Positions 51,059 through 62,952 of a DNA stretch of 64,000 nt are shown here, piece by piece. A program made the position numbers and the translations under genes. The DNA is from Chrysomallon squamiferum (taxonomy: Eukaryota > Mollusca > Gastropoda > Neomphalida > Peltospiridae). The notes below the pieces were generated by a model. The model was not told the origin of the DNA. It saw only the letters and a list, made by a program, of their open reading frames with translations, and ran no database searches. Each line of letters opens with the position of its first letter. The stretch's first letter is position 1. Location: contig CM022667.1 in the NCBI GenBank assembly GCA_012295275.1, positions 9,631,038 to 9,695,037 on the forward strand, in the 5' to 3' direction.

Positions 51059-54000
51059 CTTTTTATTTTTTAGATAAAAACTATATATAAAGGTAATCTA
51101 TTTACTGTTTTTTTTTTTAACTTAATCGAGTTACTTTAAAATTCAGCAGCTTTGGAACAATAAAATAATATATAATCTCTCCATCACTACTGCAGCTTTA
51201 AACCTGGTACTTTTCAAAAGGCAAATTGTGGGTAAGCATTAGCAATAAAATATCATAGAACAGCTCGTTAATTTGAGCTCATCAAATTTTATTATCAAAA
51301 CAAAACAATTTCTTCTTTAATTCAGTACTTTACTAAATAATTTCTGTCAGTTTTCATTTCTGAACATTATTTATAAATCTAATTCTTCAATTTATAATGT
51401 TGTAGATTTTATTTATTTATTTATTTATTTTGTATTTATTCTGCTAATTGGAACATTACTTTCAAAAAAAAGAAAAGGCTGGTTTTTTTGGGGGGGTTTT
51501 CACAGAATATTTGTTATTTTTTTATTTACAAAAAAAAAAAAATTCTGAGTTTAGGAATAGCATGGTAAATTTAATTTATAATTTGTGGCATAACACAGAT
51601 TTAACAGTCAGATTCTGACAAAAATTAAAATCTATATATATTTTTAAATAATTTGTGTATATATTCATCTGCAAAACAAATACAGTATTTGTTCTTCATT
51701 GATTTAAAAAAAATAAAAATAAAAATAAACAATGGGGGAAAAAAAATATAGAAATAAAAGCTAAAAACCAGACACACTATGTCAATCAAAGACTTTTGCA
51801 AATTAACTGCTGGTTGCCATGGTGACTGTAGTTTAAACTTTACCTGGTCTTTAATTGGATGTCAGACATTATACCCTGTCACCAGGCGGTTACTATGGCA
51901 CCTAAATTGAAGTTGTTGGGAGATCACAGATTATGGGTATTTTAGGCCATTATGATAATTTATTCAGTAATAAATAAATATGTGAGATAATTCTGACAGT
52001 TTTGAATGAAAAATCTTAAATAAATCAACCTGCTATTTTAATAATATATGCTGCATTATATAAAATTTAGTAAATAAATTAGATATATATATACACACAC
52101 ACACACATCTATGCATACATAAACATAGGTATTCTGCTTATAAAATAAAAATAACAAATAAATAAAATAAAGTTTTAAAAAAAGAATAAAGTATACTGAA
52201 ATAAAGAGAGTAGAACCTGTTTTATTTATTTATTTTATTTTTTAAATCTTTTAGTTTTAAAGTGTATCAACAGTGATACAAAGAAGTAGGATTACTGCAT
52301 TTGTAGATTTACCAGCTGTAATAAACTTTGTCATTATTTATGTTTTTTTTAATAAATTACTATATATAGATTTACCAATTTCAGTAAACTTCACCATTAT
52401 TTACCTTTTCACTAAATTACTTTGTAGAACTGAAGGTTACAATAAACTTAACTGATATTTACACTCTTCCCAAATTACTTAAGAAAATAAATATTTTACA
52501 TTTGGTATTGCACTGTTGCACATTATAATTCACTATTTGCTATTCCATTTCTTTTGTCATAAGCGTTGATAAATATGAGCTTGGAAGGTGTCTGGTGCTG
52601 CCTTGCTTACTTTGGTCATATCTTGTCATATATTACATAGATAACGGGTGGTAAAGTATTGTGGATGTTTGTCATTGGTTCTGATTATGTACACAGGTGT
52701 GATAATGCTGTAGTATGTCAGTATATGTGCATGATGTGGTGTGTAATGTTAAACAGATAAATAACGAGATAATAGTAAATATATGTATATAATACATTAT
52801 TATATTATATGCTTATGTACATAATACAGTTTTTGCATATTTGCACACATACATACATATACATTCATTCACATGCAGATACAATAATACATGTACATTT
52901 ATTATATATATATATATATATATATATGTGTATCACTCACGTATAAATTAATAAATACACACGTGCACACACAATCTTACAAACATGCACATGCCCGCAC
53001 ATACTTATTCTTACACTCGCATTTGCACATGTACATACACCTTTTCTAATTCGTTATTTTTGTTTTTGTTTGCAAAGTTTTTCCCAAGCCATTTTAAGAT
53101 GTATTATGATTGGAATATATATTTTGATATATTCAGAAGATTAATAAATATACAACAGGCAATCTTGGGATTAAAATAGAAATTATTACAAACATTTCTT
53201 ACATAAATTAATGAATATTTTATTGAAAAGGGCCAGACTTGTATTTACTATTTAAAATATTTGTAATAAAGGGAGCAAAGTAATATATAAGAAGAATATT
53301 AATTAAAATAACAAAACAAATATCTTTCTGCTCCACATTTTGCATGAAATCATCAATCAGCATGAATGAAAATTTTATATAAAAATACTGTGACATTCTA
53401 CTAACCACTGACAAATAACAATTAAGAAATAATGTTAATTTTGTTAATTAATATTATTATTATCTAAAATTATTATTATTTTTATTATCATCATCATTTT
53501 TGTTTCAAATTAATGATTTTTTATTATTTAAATTTCATTTATTTATTTATATTTTTTAACATTCATTTATTTATTGGTATTTGTATTATTTTGAATAGTA
53601 ACGTAATAGAATTCCATCATATTGCTTTGATTGTAAACAGTAGTTAGCTCACGAATTTTCATGTTTTCTTGCTGTTTTTTGCATATAGCATCATAAACCC
53701 TATTGCTGCAGTTTGTGTTGTCTTGTTGCTTAGCAACCATTTTTTGGCAGTTCCATGTTTGCTTTTTCATTGGTAAATGGGAACAAGTTTTTGTTTTTTT
53801 ATAAATTATTATTTTAAGAATTATTAGATAGTGCTTCTAATTTGAAATACAGTTGGAAATTCGGCTAGACATTTTTGTAAATTTATGTTAACTCAGTTCA
53901 AATAATGGGTAATTAATTGTAATTAAAATTAATGAGATTTCTTAATTATTCAGTTTTTTGATAAATTATATTTTTTAATATATATTTTTTAACTGTTTAA

Positions 54001-55767
54001 ATGATTAAAATTTGGATACATTTTGTAAAATATATTTAGTTATTCAATTTGTTACTGTAAATTAATTACTAAGATTATGGTTTCTTTCTTGCTTGTAGGA
54101 CTCGCCATAGGATTTTAATTACATTTCTGCTGATATACAATATTTATATTATTACTAATTACTATTAGAAATAGATTCATTTTAATGTACATGTATAGTG
54201 AGGTAGATTTTTAGTGTAAAGAACTTGCTTCCTCTTAATTTTTATAGTTTACAGTTACTCTTAGTTTAAAGATGATAGTAATATTGAGTTCATTGTTAAT
54301 TTTAATTTTCACACTTTGAAAAATATTAGAAAGTGGGATCTGATTGAGAAATTTAAATACTTTATTTCTTTGAATTGCTATTAAAATTTGTAATTAAAAT
54401 TAAAAAAAAATTAAAAAATCTTATTTCATTTTCTTCTTCTTCTTTCTTTTTTATTTATTTATTTTTTTGTTTTTAAAATCTGTTTCAGTTCTGAGACTCA
54501 GACGAAAGAACCGATGAAGCCGTCGTACATCCAGTCTCTGCTCTCGCCCCCGGGCACCCACCCAGCCCCTGTGCTCAGCCCTCCGAGCCGGGCCTCGCCC
54601 GACTCCCGCCTGGCCAGGAAGTACAGCCTGATCAAGGAGGACTCGCAGGAGGAGAACATGGAGGACCCCGAGGAGGAGATCGGCGAGGACATCCACGTGC
54701 AGCCGGTGCGCACGTTCGAGGACGTGGAGGAGAAGGTGTCGGCGCGCAACCTGTCCGAGGACCGGCAGGACGGCCTCACAGTGCGCTGGCCCCTCGTCTC
54801 CGTCGCCAGCTCCCCGCAGCTGCTCAACCAGATCTTCGAGGAGAACGAGTCGGATGAGGACGACGACTTCGTGCCTGACAGCCTGCACGTCGTCCCCACG
54901 ACGTATGGGGCGGCGCATGCCAGCATGGCCTCGCCCGAGATCCTGCGCAAGTACGAGCAGCGGAAGAAGCGTCGCGGGGGTGGTCAGCGCGGCGCCAGCT
55001 GCAGCAGCTCGGATGCCAGTGACACGGACGACACGGCCGAGGGCAGGTCGCGCAAGGACAAGCTCAAGCACAAGTTCGTGCATCGGCGCGACAGCAGTGA
55101 CCACTCGAGCGACACGGACGGGCCGAGCGGAGGTGGGGGGAACCTCGGCAGCGGAGGGGGCCACTACAGCGGCAGCGGCAGCTCGTCCAACAGCTCGAAG
55201 GACGGGAGCAAGAAGCCCGCGGGGAAGAAGGACGGAGGAGGGAAAGGTTCGAAGGGGGTGGAGGAGGTGGAGGTGGAGGTGGAGGACACAAATCCAAACA
55301 GCACCAGGTCAGCGTGGACAACATCGGCATCAACGTGGACTCGCAGAAGCTGATAAAGAAGCTGAACGAGATCAACATGGCCTCGCTGATGCCCAACTCG
55401 TGCAGCCGGAGCCCCAGAATAGTGAGCGAGCCGGGCGACTCCCTCAGAGAGAAGAACTTCATGTTCGGCTGCAGCCAGGTCCAGTACCTGGGTCAGTCGG
55501 ACAGTGACCGCCAGGCGGAGGCGAAGTCGTTCCGCTTCAGCGAGATCTCCTCCTGACCAGTCGGACGTCGCGGAGGTGCGTGTGTCCAGCTGTCTGGCCG
55601 TGTGTTCCCCAGACTGCGTGCTCGTGCACAAGAAAGGCCCGAAGCTGGAGCACAAGATAAAGAGAGACATAAACAGCAACGGGTTCCCTCCGCGCTGTTG
55701 TCAGCCAGACGTCACTCCCAGCATGTCCACCCTCAAAGTCGAGTCGAAGTGTTGTTCAGTCGTGTAA
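31210..55767 (+). CDS. SNRK: SNRK, SNF-related serine/threonine kinase
   Basis: SNRK is an AMPK-related kinase activated by LKB1, linked to energy metabolism. Exons: 31210-31801, 40786-40927, 44899-45105, 45894-46079, 47700-48182 and 54489-55767. All junctions are GT-AG and in phase. Exon 1 gives the kinase lobe: glycine loop GRGHFAVV (24-31), VAVK lysine 46, Glu64, HRD (138-140), DFG (159-161) and activation loop [14 protein letters not shown], whose Thr174 matches the LKB1 site. Exon 2 completes the large lobe ([15 protein letters not shown]). Exons 3-4 hold the UBA-like region ([38 protein letters not shown]). Exon 5 is low-complexity with a poly-Ala run. Exon 6 has [28 protein letters not shown] and HRRDSS, matching the human tail. 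About 962 residues if the two frame breaks in exon 6 are errors; human is 765. Exon 3 uses a weak donor (AG|GTCTGT). Confidence 0.92.
34384..34620 (+). repeat. Pentanucleotide satellite (CCTGC)n decaying to (CCTAT)n
   Basis: A clean CCTGC array near 34396-34437 passes into CCTAT and then about 180 bp of words such as CTGTG and GCTAT that still largely follow a 5-bp period. The purity gradient suggests expansion at one end and decay at the other. Confidence 0.8.
36374..36640 (+). repeat. Decayed ~57-bp tandem repeat, about five copies
   Basis: The motif TGAATTTATAGGTGC recurs with mismatches near 36376, 36431, 36490, 36543 and 36600, each time followed by a CTAATA- or AACAC-like stretch. The spacing is 53-59 bp. 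It has no coding potential. Confidence 0.55.
41610..41645 (+). repeat. (GT)n microsatellite in SNRK intron 2
   Basis: Pure GT run with a few interruptions; a longer one, (GT)23 followed by (GA)n, is at 43461-43517. Both give false Cys/Val or His/Thr repeat frames. Confidence 0.9.
42240..42880 (+). repeat. Diverged tandem repeat in SNRK intron 2 (five or six units)
   Basis: A compound unit recurs with indels: TGGGTATCATCTACTTG, then CCACAGTTCAAAGTTT, GGTGGAAAT, CTTACCTT, ATATTAAAAATATT, and CTTAGTTGTCTC. Recognisable starts are near 42250, 42368, 42485, 42582, 42706 and 42795, so unit length varies from 75 to 125 bp. It looks like an old minisatellite or a multiplied mobile fragment. Confidence 0.6.
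44008..44080 (-). mobile_element. tRNA-derived SINE fragment (SNRK intron 2, minus strand)
   Basis: Read on the minus strand, TAGCTCACTGG (A box, 44058-44068 complement) is followed at tRNA spacing by GGATCAAATCTCC (B box, 44012-44024 complement). The A-box half resembles the fragment at 14448-14515, so both may belong to one SINE family. No full-length copy or target-site duplication is evident. Confidence 0.5.
47569..47649 (+). repeat. Poly(A) tract of 81 bases next to SNRK exon 5
   Basis: An uninterrupted A run ends 50 bases before the exon 5 acceptor (TAG at 47697-47699), where a pyrimidine tract and branch point would be expected. It may be the tail of a retroposed insert on this strand or a length-unstable homopolymer. 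The sequence before it does not identify a source element. Confidence 0.9.
51813..51901. promoter_or_regulatory. Pair of RFX X-box motifs in SNRK intron 5
   Basis: GTTGCCATGGTGAC (51813-51826) is a near-perfect X-box (GTTRCCATGGYAAC). GTTACTATGGCAC (51889-51901) is a second, 62 bp further on. The patch around them is less AT-rich than the rest of the intron. RFX factors bind such sites in ciliary and neuronal enhancers. Function here is inferred. Confidence 0.45.
53725..53737. promoter_or_regulatory. Palindromic X-box in SNRK intron 5
   Basis: GTTGCTTAGCAAC has two perfect RFX half-sites (GTTGC and GCAAC) as an inverted repeat with a three-base centre. It is 760 bp before exon 6. A similar full palindrome, GTTACTATAGTAAC, lies in the 3' region at 57146-57159. 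Confidence 0.4.
54489..55767 (+). CDS. SNRK: SNRK terminal exon with two apparent frame breaks
   Basis: This exon is GC-rich against AT-rich flanks. Frame A (from the splice) reads SNRK-like sequence to about 55254 and would stop at TGA 55351-55353. From about 55259 the family-like reading continues in frame B ([30 protein letters not shown]) to TGA 55554-55556. The tail then returns to frame A ([16 protein letters not shown], ending KCCSVV) with TAA at 55765-55767. One base missing in the G5 run (55254-55258) would explain the first shift. One base surplus between about 55505 and 55556 would explain the second. The terminal CSVV resembles a CaaX box, as does CHVI in human SNRK (from memory). 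Assembly error is the simplest reading; true polymorphism or an altered C-terminus remain possible. Confidence 0.75.
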
Positions 55768-55926
55768 TGTTGTCTGAGCTTTATTTTACGTAAACCCGTT
55801 TGTGTCGATTTTTATTTTTTTATTTTTTGTTTTTTTGTATGGATTACAGAAACTCTTTAGTGTTATTGATATTCAGTTAGAACTCACTGTTGAAATCAAG
55901 AACAATCTTTTATTATTATGATTATA

Positions 55927-55970
<44 letters not shown>

Positions 55971-58509
55971 CACTGTTCTTCTTCTTATTTATTATTTTTA
56001 TTATGTTTAGTTTTGGTGATTAAATATAGATAGTAATAAATTATTATTATGATTATTATTATTATTATTATGTTTAGTGTTTATAAATATAAATAGTAAC
56101 AAATTACTATTATTATTATTATTTAATCATTACTTTTTTTTAGTTTTAAAAGTAAAAGTTTTATGATAAGTTTAGCAGATTTCTGATGGAATATTAATAA
56201 ATGTATGAGATGTACAGACAGCAATAAATGACTAATATGTAAAAAAAAAAAGGATACAGATTCAGTTTGTTTTTTAATTTTTAAATTTTTTTTTAATGTA
56301 TATTTTTTTCTCTTCTTATATATGGTCATTCAGAATGGAAAATGATTTTAACAAACTCTAGCACAAATGGTGAACCATTTGTTGTGTTTGAATGTATGAT
56401 ATTTTTAAGTATGTTTTTAACATACATAATAATTTATTAATACTAGAAGTCATATACCTCATATGTTAAGTGGTTCCTTCATTGTTTTTTGTTTTTTTTC
56501 TATGTAATTATTTTGTCAAATGCTTTAAAATTCACAGAAACAGATGCAGGGTTTTTTATGTTGGGTTTTTATTCAGTGTAATTGGGGGATGCACATACAT
56601 TGAAGCAGGTGGCATGTTTTATTGTTAAATATACATACTTAATTGTGTAAATGCAGGTATTTTAGAATAGTTAACTATAAAGTATTTCGGAATAAAGGTA
56701 CAAATTTAAGAATATTTACTTGTAAGAACAACTTGTTTGTTACGTTTATGAAAGAGAAGGTAGAAAAATGTTATCTGTTGCTTAAGGTTATTTGCTTTAA
56801 AAAAAAATTAAAAAAATGTTTTTAAAAAATAAAAAAGAGCCTTCCCTTGACTTCGTGCTGGATCTCTGTTTGAGAAAATACTTCGTGTTGTGTCTCCTTC
56901 TGTTTATTTTAATCAGCTGGTAAATTTCATAATTTATAAAACGGAAAAGACAGAAAGAATATGTATTGTCATGTAATTTGGGTGTGCTTTCAATCTTTTG
57001 TTTAAAATCGTGGTTGGTTAAATGTTTACACAACAATTTTGTCATCTTGCTCAGAAATCTGTATAATTTTTTTTTAAATGGGAAAAAAGAATTTTTGTTT
57101 GTTTTCTAAAATTGTTTTCAATTTCTGCTCAATCATGATTCAGCTGTTACTATAGTAACAAGAAGCTAGTTTTTTTTTTTTGTCAGTTTTTGTGCATAGT
57201 CATTTCATAAATTTTAAAAATAAAATGTAAATAAATATGGTGTCATAAAAATGATTTTAACTAAAGGGGAATCACTGTTCATATTTCCTATCAGAGTTCT
57301 CTCCCATACTAGTAGACTATGAAGATTAATTATAGAGCAAATCTCTACAGAATATTTCTCATTGCTAATGATTTCATGTTTTATGTAAGTGTAATAGATT
57401 TTTAAATTACTCTGTCAAGGATTCATACTGAATTGTCTTTTAACCTTGTTGCTGATATTGGATGACTGTAGAATCTTTTTTTTATTTAAGAAACTCAAAG
57501 AACTTTTTAATGTACATGTTCTGGTACTAACACATGGATTAAATGCAATTAGTATGCATTATTTTACATGTTTCCTTCAAACCATTGTTTACTGATAATA
57601 AAGTATGATAATTAAAATAACATGCTTGAGAAGATACGAACAAAATGTAATTTCCTGTTTTTTTCATAACATCATTTGTGTTATTCACAAAAACATGAAG
57701 GATGATTATTCAAAAGGTGGACATGACGCCAACCTTTGTTATTAATAAAGTACACTGGTAAAACAAAGTTTGTATTGATTTACTTAGAATATTTTTAATT
57801 TTTTAGGCTTCTGAATGTGAAATGTAACCCCAAAAAAAAAAAAAAAAAAAAAATAAAAAAAAAAATAATAATAATAAAATGAAAATGAAAATGATAATAA
57901 TAATGAAAGAAAATTCTTATTTTATTGGCATACTTTATGGTTAGCAAACAATGGACACCAATAACAAATAAAATTATTGTACCGAAGGCTACCTGTATCA
58001 TACATTGTAATATTCAGTTTTAAATCATTCTCACATTTTCAGAAATAAAAAAAAAAAAAAATCTAAATGTTCTTTTTTGTTCAGCTATTTCTGTCATCAG
58101 TATTTGTACAACAATTTTGATAATATGGATCACTCGTTCAAATTTAGGCTACAGCTTGAAAATCCTGGCTCTGAGCACACTATACATGTATATTTTTAAA
58201 AAGCAAAACATTGTGAATATTTCTCTCAAATAATTCTAGACTTTTGCTTTATGATAACTTTTAATCTTTTCTTTTTGGTCCTTGTTGTTTGTTAAGAATA
58301 TATTCTGTGCTGGACACAACTGCATGGAGAAAAAAAATTAACTTGCCCAAATTTTTAAATATTTAAAAAAAAAAAAATTAAAAGATAAAAAAATGTTGTT
58401 TTTCATTTATTAATTGTAAGCTCAGTTATTGACAAGAATGCAAAACAAGTTTGTCCAATGTGTTCTATCTCATGTTTTGTGCCAGTAAATATCAGTATTC
58501 AATCAGTGT

Positions 58510-58568
<59 letters not shown>

Positions 58569-60539
58569 CTGTCAGTTGAATACTTAGGACATTATTTGGG
58601 TGGAGAAAATGGCATTTATAATTTTTAATTCATTTGGATAATATTTTAAGTACATAGAAATATAAATTTAAAACAAAACACATGAAGATATAGGTTACAC
58701 ATATATATATATATATAGGATTTTTATATGTTTGGTCAAATTTAAAACCTTTTTTTTTTTGTAGGCATGTTTTTGTCACATTGTAAATGTTTATGTTTTT
58801 TGTGGGTTTTTTTTATATATGAAAGACAAAACAGACAAAAGTAAATTCAACCATTGAGTGTTTTTGAATTTTTCTTTAGTTAATTGAAATCATGTTAGTC
58901 TCATCTCAAATTAGCATTGTTATTGTTGTGTTGTTATTATTATTATTATTATTGACTACTAATTATTATCATCGATTCTTAGCTTTTCATTCATATTTTT
59001 GACTCATTTTTTATTTTTACTAATTCATAATTAAACTGATTCGTCAGAAATAGTATTTTATTAATTTTTATTCAAAACGAATGTTAATTTATTACTTACT
59101 TACAACTGATTCTTAGTTCATCTGGATTAATGCTTTATGTTGCTTCACTGTTTTATATTTATTAATATATTCTGATTAAAAAAAAAATGAATTATAATTA
59201 TTGTTATTATCAATTTTTAATTAATTTTTAATCATAATTAATAAACTGATATGTTTTTTTTTTTGTCATTATTAATCACTAGTATTATTATTAATATTGC
59301 TAATTTTTTTTTATTCTTATTCTTATTCTTACTCTTCTTATTACTATTTTTATCATTATTATCATTATCATTATCATTATTACTATTATTATTATTACTA
59401 CTATTATCATCATCATCATCATCATCATTATTGTTATTATTATTATTATTACATAGAGTTCTGATGTTTTTATAATAAGAAACTCAAACAATCCTCAGTC
59501 CTACAGTAGTTTGCAATGCATTAATTGTGTAAAGATGGGAGCAGGTGATGATGTGCTGTTGACAAATGGGGCATGTATGATTTTTGTGTAAAAAAAAAAA
59601 AAAAAATTTTTTTTTTAAATTGAACATCATCTGTTTGTAAGTCTTCAAGTGTCTGGTGTACACATTTAGGGGCATTTAAACTGGTGATATTTTTAAGTGA
59701 AATACTTTAAGCTACTGTGTACCTGAATTTCATTGATTACACCGCGAATTAACTGAATGTTAAGTTGAACGCGGTCGACTCCATTTTGAAATGCCGTGTT
59801 TTGGTCTTTTTGCTTATTTCCCTTTGTTTGACATTCATCGCATTTCAGCATTTTGGTATAAATCAGTTCTGATGAATATGAATTTTAATTTTTAAAAAAA
59901 ATGTTTTTTAATTTAAGACCCTTGTTTTTTTTTTTTTTTGCACACACGGGTATCCTGTTTCAGAAATAATTTTAACCTTAGCAGTATCCTTTATAATGAT
60001 TAACTTGATTATATTTATTGTATAATATTTTGAAAAAATAAAATAAAATAAAAATAACAAAATGTACAATTTTTTTTTATTGTGTATTAATTATTTTATT
60101 TGTGTAACTGATAACACACTATTTGTGTTTATCTTGTGTTTACTGAGTTTGATGTGTTGTACAAATCTTACTCTAGGTTGTGTATGGCTTTTTAAAAAAT
60201 GTGTCTGTACATCTGTATGTATGTCTTTATAATTTAATACATGTATCTGTTAGTTTAGATGTATGTATATGTTTGTAGTTATTTATTTGTTTGTGTGTGT
60301 ATGTGTGTGTATATATATATATATACATGCAGATATTGTATATACTCAGGCACACATACACACACTGAAGTCACTCATGCAACTGTTAATTTTCTATAGT
60401 CAATTTCAGTCTGGTGATTTGTAAATATGGTACAGTAGCAGTTCCTCAGTTTCTCTTTATATAACAGTTTTTAAACTCGCCAAATAAAGACGCAGTAATC
60501 TTTTCTTAACATTTCCTACTATTCTGTTTTATTCTAATT

Positions 60540-61480
60540 AACAAAATTAGTATTCATGAGCTCCGATTAATATTCATGGTAGAAGAACTGTTTGTTGTTA
60601 TTGGTATTTTAACACCCTGATTTGTCTTCATCACTATTGACTGACTGATAACCAGTATAGAAGGAATATCATTTCTTTAATATTCTAACTCACTAACTGA
60701 TATTAGTCATCTTTTAATATTCACTGTAGAAGAAATATTCTAAAACATTATTAATATTTGTAGAGGTTTTATGTTGAAAACCATTGTTGTTAATATTGTT
60801 GAATACTAATTAAGATTCATTAATATTCAAAGCAGAAGAAAAGTTTGTTATTATTAATGTTATGCTAATTAATTCAAATTCCCAGTGTACTGAAAACCCA
60901 AGGGAATGATTTGTTAATTTATTGTACCATCTTCATTAATATCACTTTAATACACTAATTAATATTCATCGCTTTTAATTATTAATGAGAAACAAATGCT
61001 TCTTAATACTGCCCTAATTAATATTCGGTTTTGTTTAGTACTGTTCATAGACACGGTAAAATAATCTAAAATATTTCACCAAAATTAAATTATGTGGTAG
61101 TAAGTTTGTACGTATTAGTATTTTCAGTACTGGTTAATATTCTGTTTGATTCTCAGCATTATTTAATATTCTAATTATGTTTCTTAGCATTCACCCATAC
61201 TCATCAATAAGCTGAACTGAATCACAGTATTTTCTTATTTAATATTCTGTTTTATTTCCTGCCTTAATATTCTGGTGACATCAATTGGCATTGCCACTTT
61301 AAATAACAAGAACTAATATTTTCTTATTTAATGTTATGTTATCTGCCCCCATTGATATTCTGTGCTTGTTAATATATTCTGTTCAAGAAGTGTCTGTGTT
61401 TATAGAATTCTGTTGACATTCTGTACCAGTGAATTTTTTATTGTTTACTATTTTGGCCTCATTAATATTTTGTTTGTAAC
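60540..61480 (+). repeat. Diffuse repeat built on TTAATATTC
   Basis: The nonamer TTAATATTC or a one-base variant recurs more than ten times in 0.9 kb. In three places it extends to TTAATATTCA, then AGAAGAA, with GTTTGTT and TTATT also shared by two of them (near 60567, 60714 and 60820). This points to an eroded tandem array with units of about 100-150 bp. Confidence 0.45.
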
Positions 61481-62496
61481 ATTAAACTGTTTCATTAACC
61501 TATGTGATAATCCCAGTTTAACACATACTGTGGTATACTGAACATCGGTAATTAATGATTTATTGTGTAGTACACCGGTTATCTGAATAAAAAAATCTCA
61601 TTTATATACAATATATATACATCTTGGAAAATATAGGACAGACATAATAGTTTTAAATTTGGTTTTAACGTTGTAGGCCATTTGCTATTTTTTGTGAAGC
61701 AGAGGGAGAATTTGAAATTTGAATTCTAATCTGTAGTTGGTTAAAATGAATTCAAGCAACATCCTATTCATTTTAAAAGTGCATGACGTTTTTTGTGTAG
61801 CAAGTCTTAATTAATTTTTATAATTTAACAGATTTAAAAAGAATAAACATTAATGTCTTAATGGAGATTTAATAATTTTAAGACTGAAAACAATTTAAAT
61901 AAATAAATAAATAAATTTTTCAATTACAACAAAATTTTCTTGAAAGTCAAAATTCAAGAATTAAGCAAAATGTGGTAAAAAAAATGAATGGCCGCATACT
62001 TAAAATCTATTTTAATACTTTATTATCAACAAAGGTTGGTGTACAATAACAAAAAAAACCTCTTATCATATTGAAGTACATAAAATAAATTTTAACTACG
62101 TGTTTTTAGTATCTAAATTACATTTTAAATTACTTTTTCCTTCCACATAAATTGTATTTCTTTTTGACCTCGTGAATCTTATCTCACACTGCCTGATTAA
62201 AATAGTTTGTGCTTCTCTATAAACTTGTGACCCTCACCGTATACCTTTTATGATCTGCCCTTAAATGTTTTTGTCCACCCCCTGTAAATATTTATTCCCT
62301 CTTGTTAATTCTCGATTCCTCTGTAATTTGTAATTATGGGGGGGGGGCTGAGATACCAATGCTACTTCTGTTTTCACCATAGTCCTCCCTACTTCAAAAA
62401 TGATTATATTTTTATTTAATTATTTTTTAATTAATTTAATATCATTATTATTATTATTATTATTATTACGTTATATTTATTATTATTTGTATTATT

Positions 62497-62527
<31 letters not shown>

Positions 62528-62679
62528 CTACTACTACTATTACAACTATTTCTATTAAATTAGTTTTATTTTTCGATTATTATTTTTTTGTGAATTAAAA
62601 TTTTCTCTAGGTGCATCACTCTAAATCTGTTGTTATGGTTACCTCGTTAGCTTTGTTATCGAGAGAAAGTGCCAGTAGA

Positions 62680-62703
62680 CACCTCAATGCGGGCGTTGAG
62701 GTG
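62680..62703 (+). other. GC-rich perfect 8-bp hairpin downstream of SNRK
   Basis: CACCTCAA (62680-62687) pairs perfectly with TTGAGGTG (62696-62703) around TGCGGGCG. Its composition stands out in a strongly AT-rich tract. It could be a 3' UTR structure if SNRK transcripts reach the signal at 63853. Confidence 0.35.
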
Positions 62704-62800
62704 ACAGACAAGTAAATCTGTCTGTCTGTCTGTCCGTCTTTCTTTCTTGTACATAGTCAACAGAACTTGAAAGCTAAATAATTAAAATATGTTCACTTCT

Positions 62801-62952
62801 GAGAGAGAGAGATGAGAGAGAGAGAGAGGACAAGAGAGAGAGAGAGGATGAGAGAGAGAGAGAGGATGAGAGAAGATGAGAGAGGATGAGAGAGAGAGAG
62901 AGAGAGAGAGAGGATGAGAGAGAAGATGAGAGAGGATGAGAGAGAGAGAGAG
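62801..62952 (+). repeat. (GA)n / GAGGAT compound microsatellite
   Basis: Runs of GAGA interrupted by GAT or GGAT, repeated many times. It produces the false Ser/Leu-rich frame on the minus strand. Confidence 0.95.

Larger units (their letters stand above)
48183..54488 (+). other. SNRK intron 5 (6.3 kb)
   Basis: AT-rich intron with (CT)n at 48841-48884, several ATT runs and (TA)n near 52900. No exon is seen. The most notable content is three RFX-type X-box motifs, listed separately. Confidence 0.5.

Noticed and set aside
55254-55258. Programmed frameshift in SNRK
   Set aside because: No heptameric slippery site and no known SNRK recoding; two exactly cancelling shifts in a GC-rich repeat are better explained by sequence errors.
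54451-55679. Long minus-strand and third-frame open frames over the last SNRK exon
   Set aside because: Shadows of the GC-rich SNRK coding exon; the plus-strand frames match the SNRK family and the splice phase.
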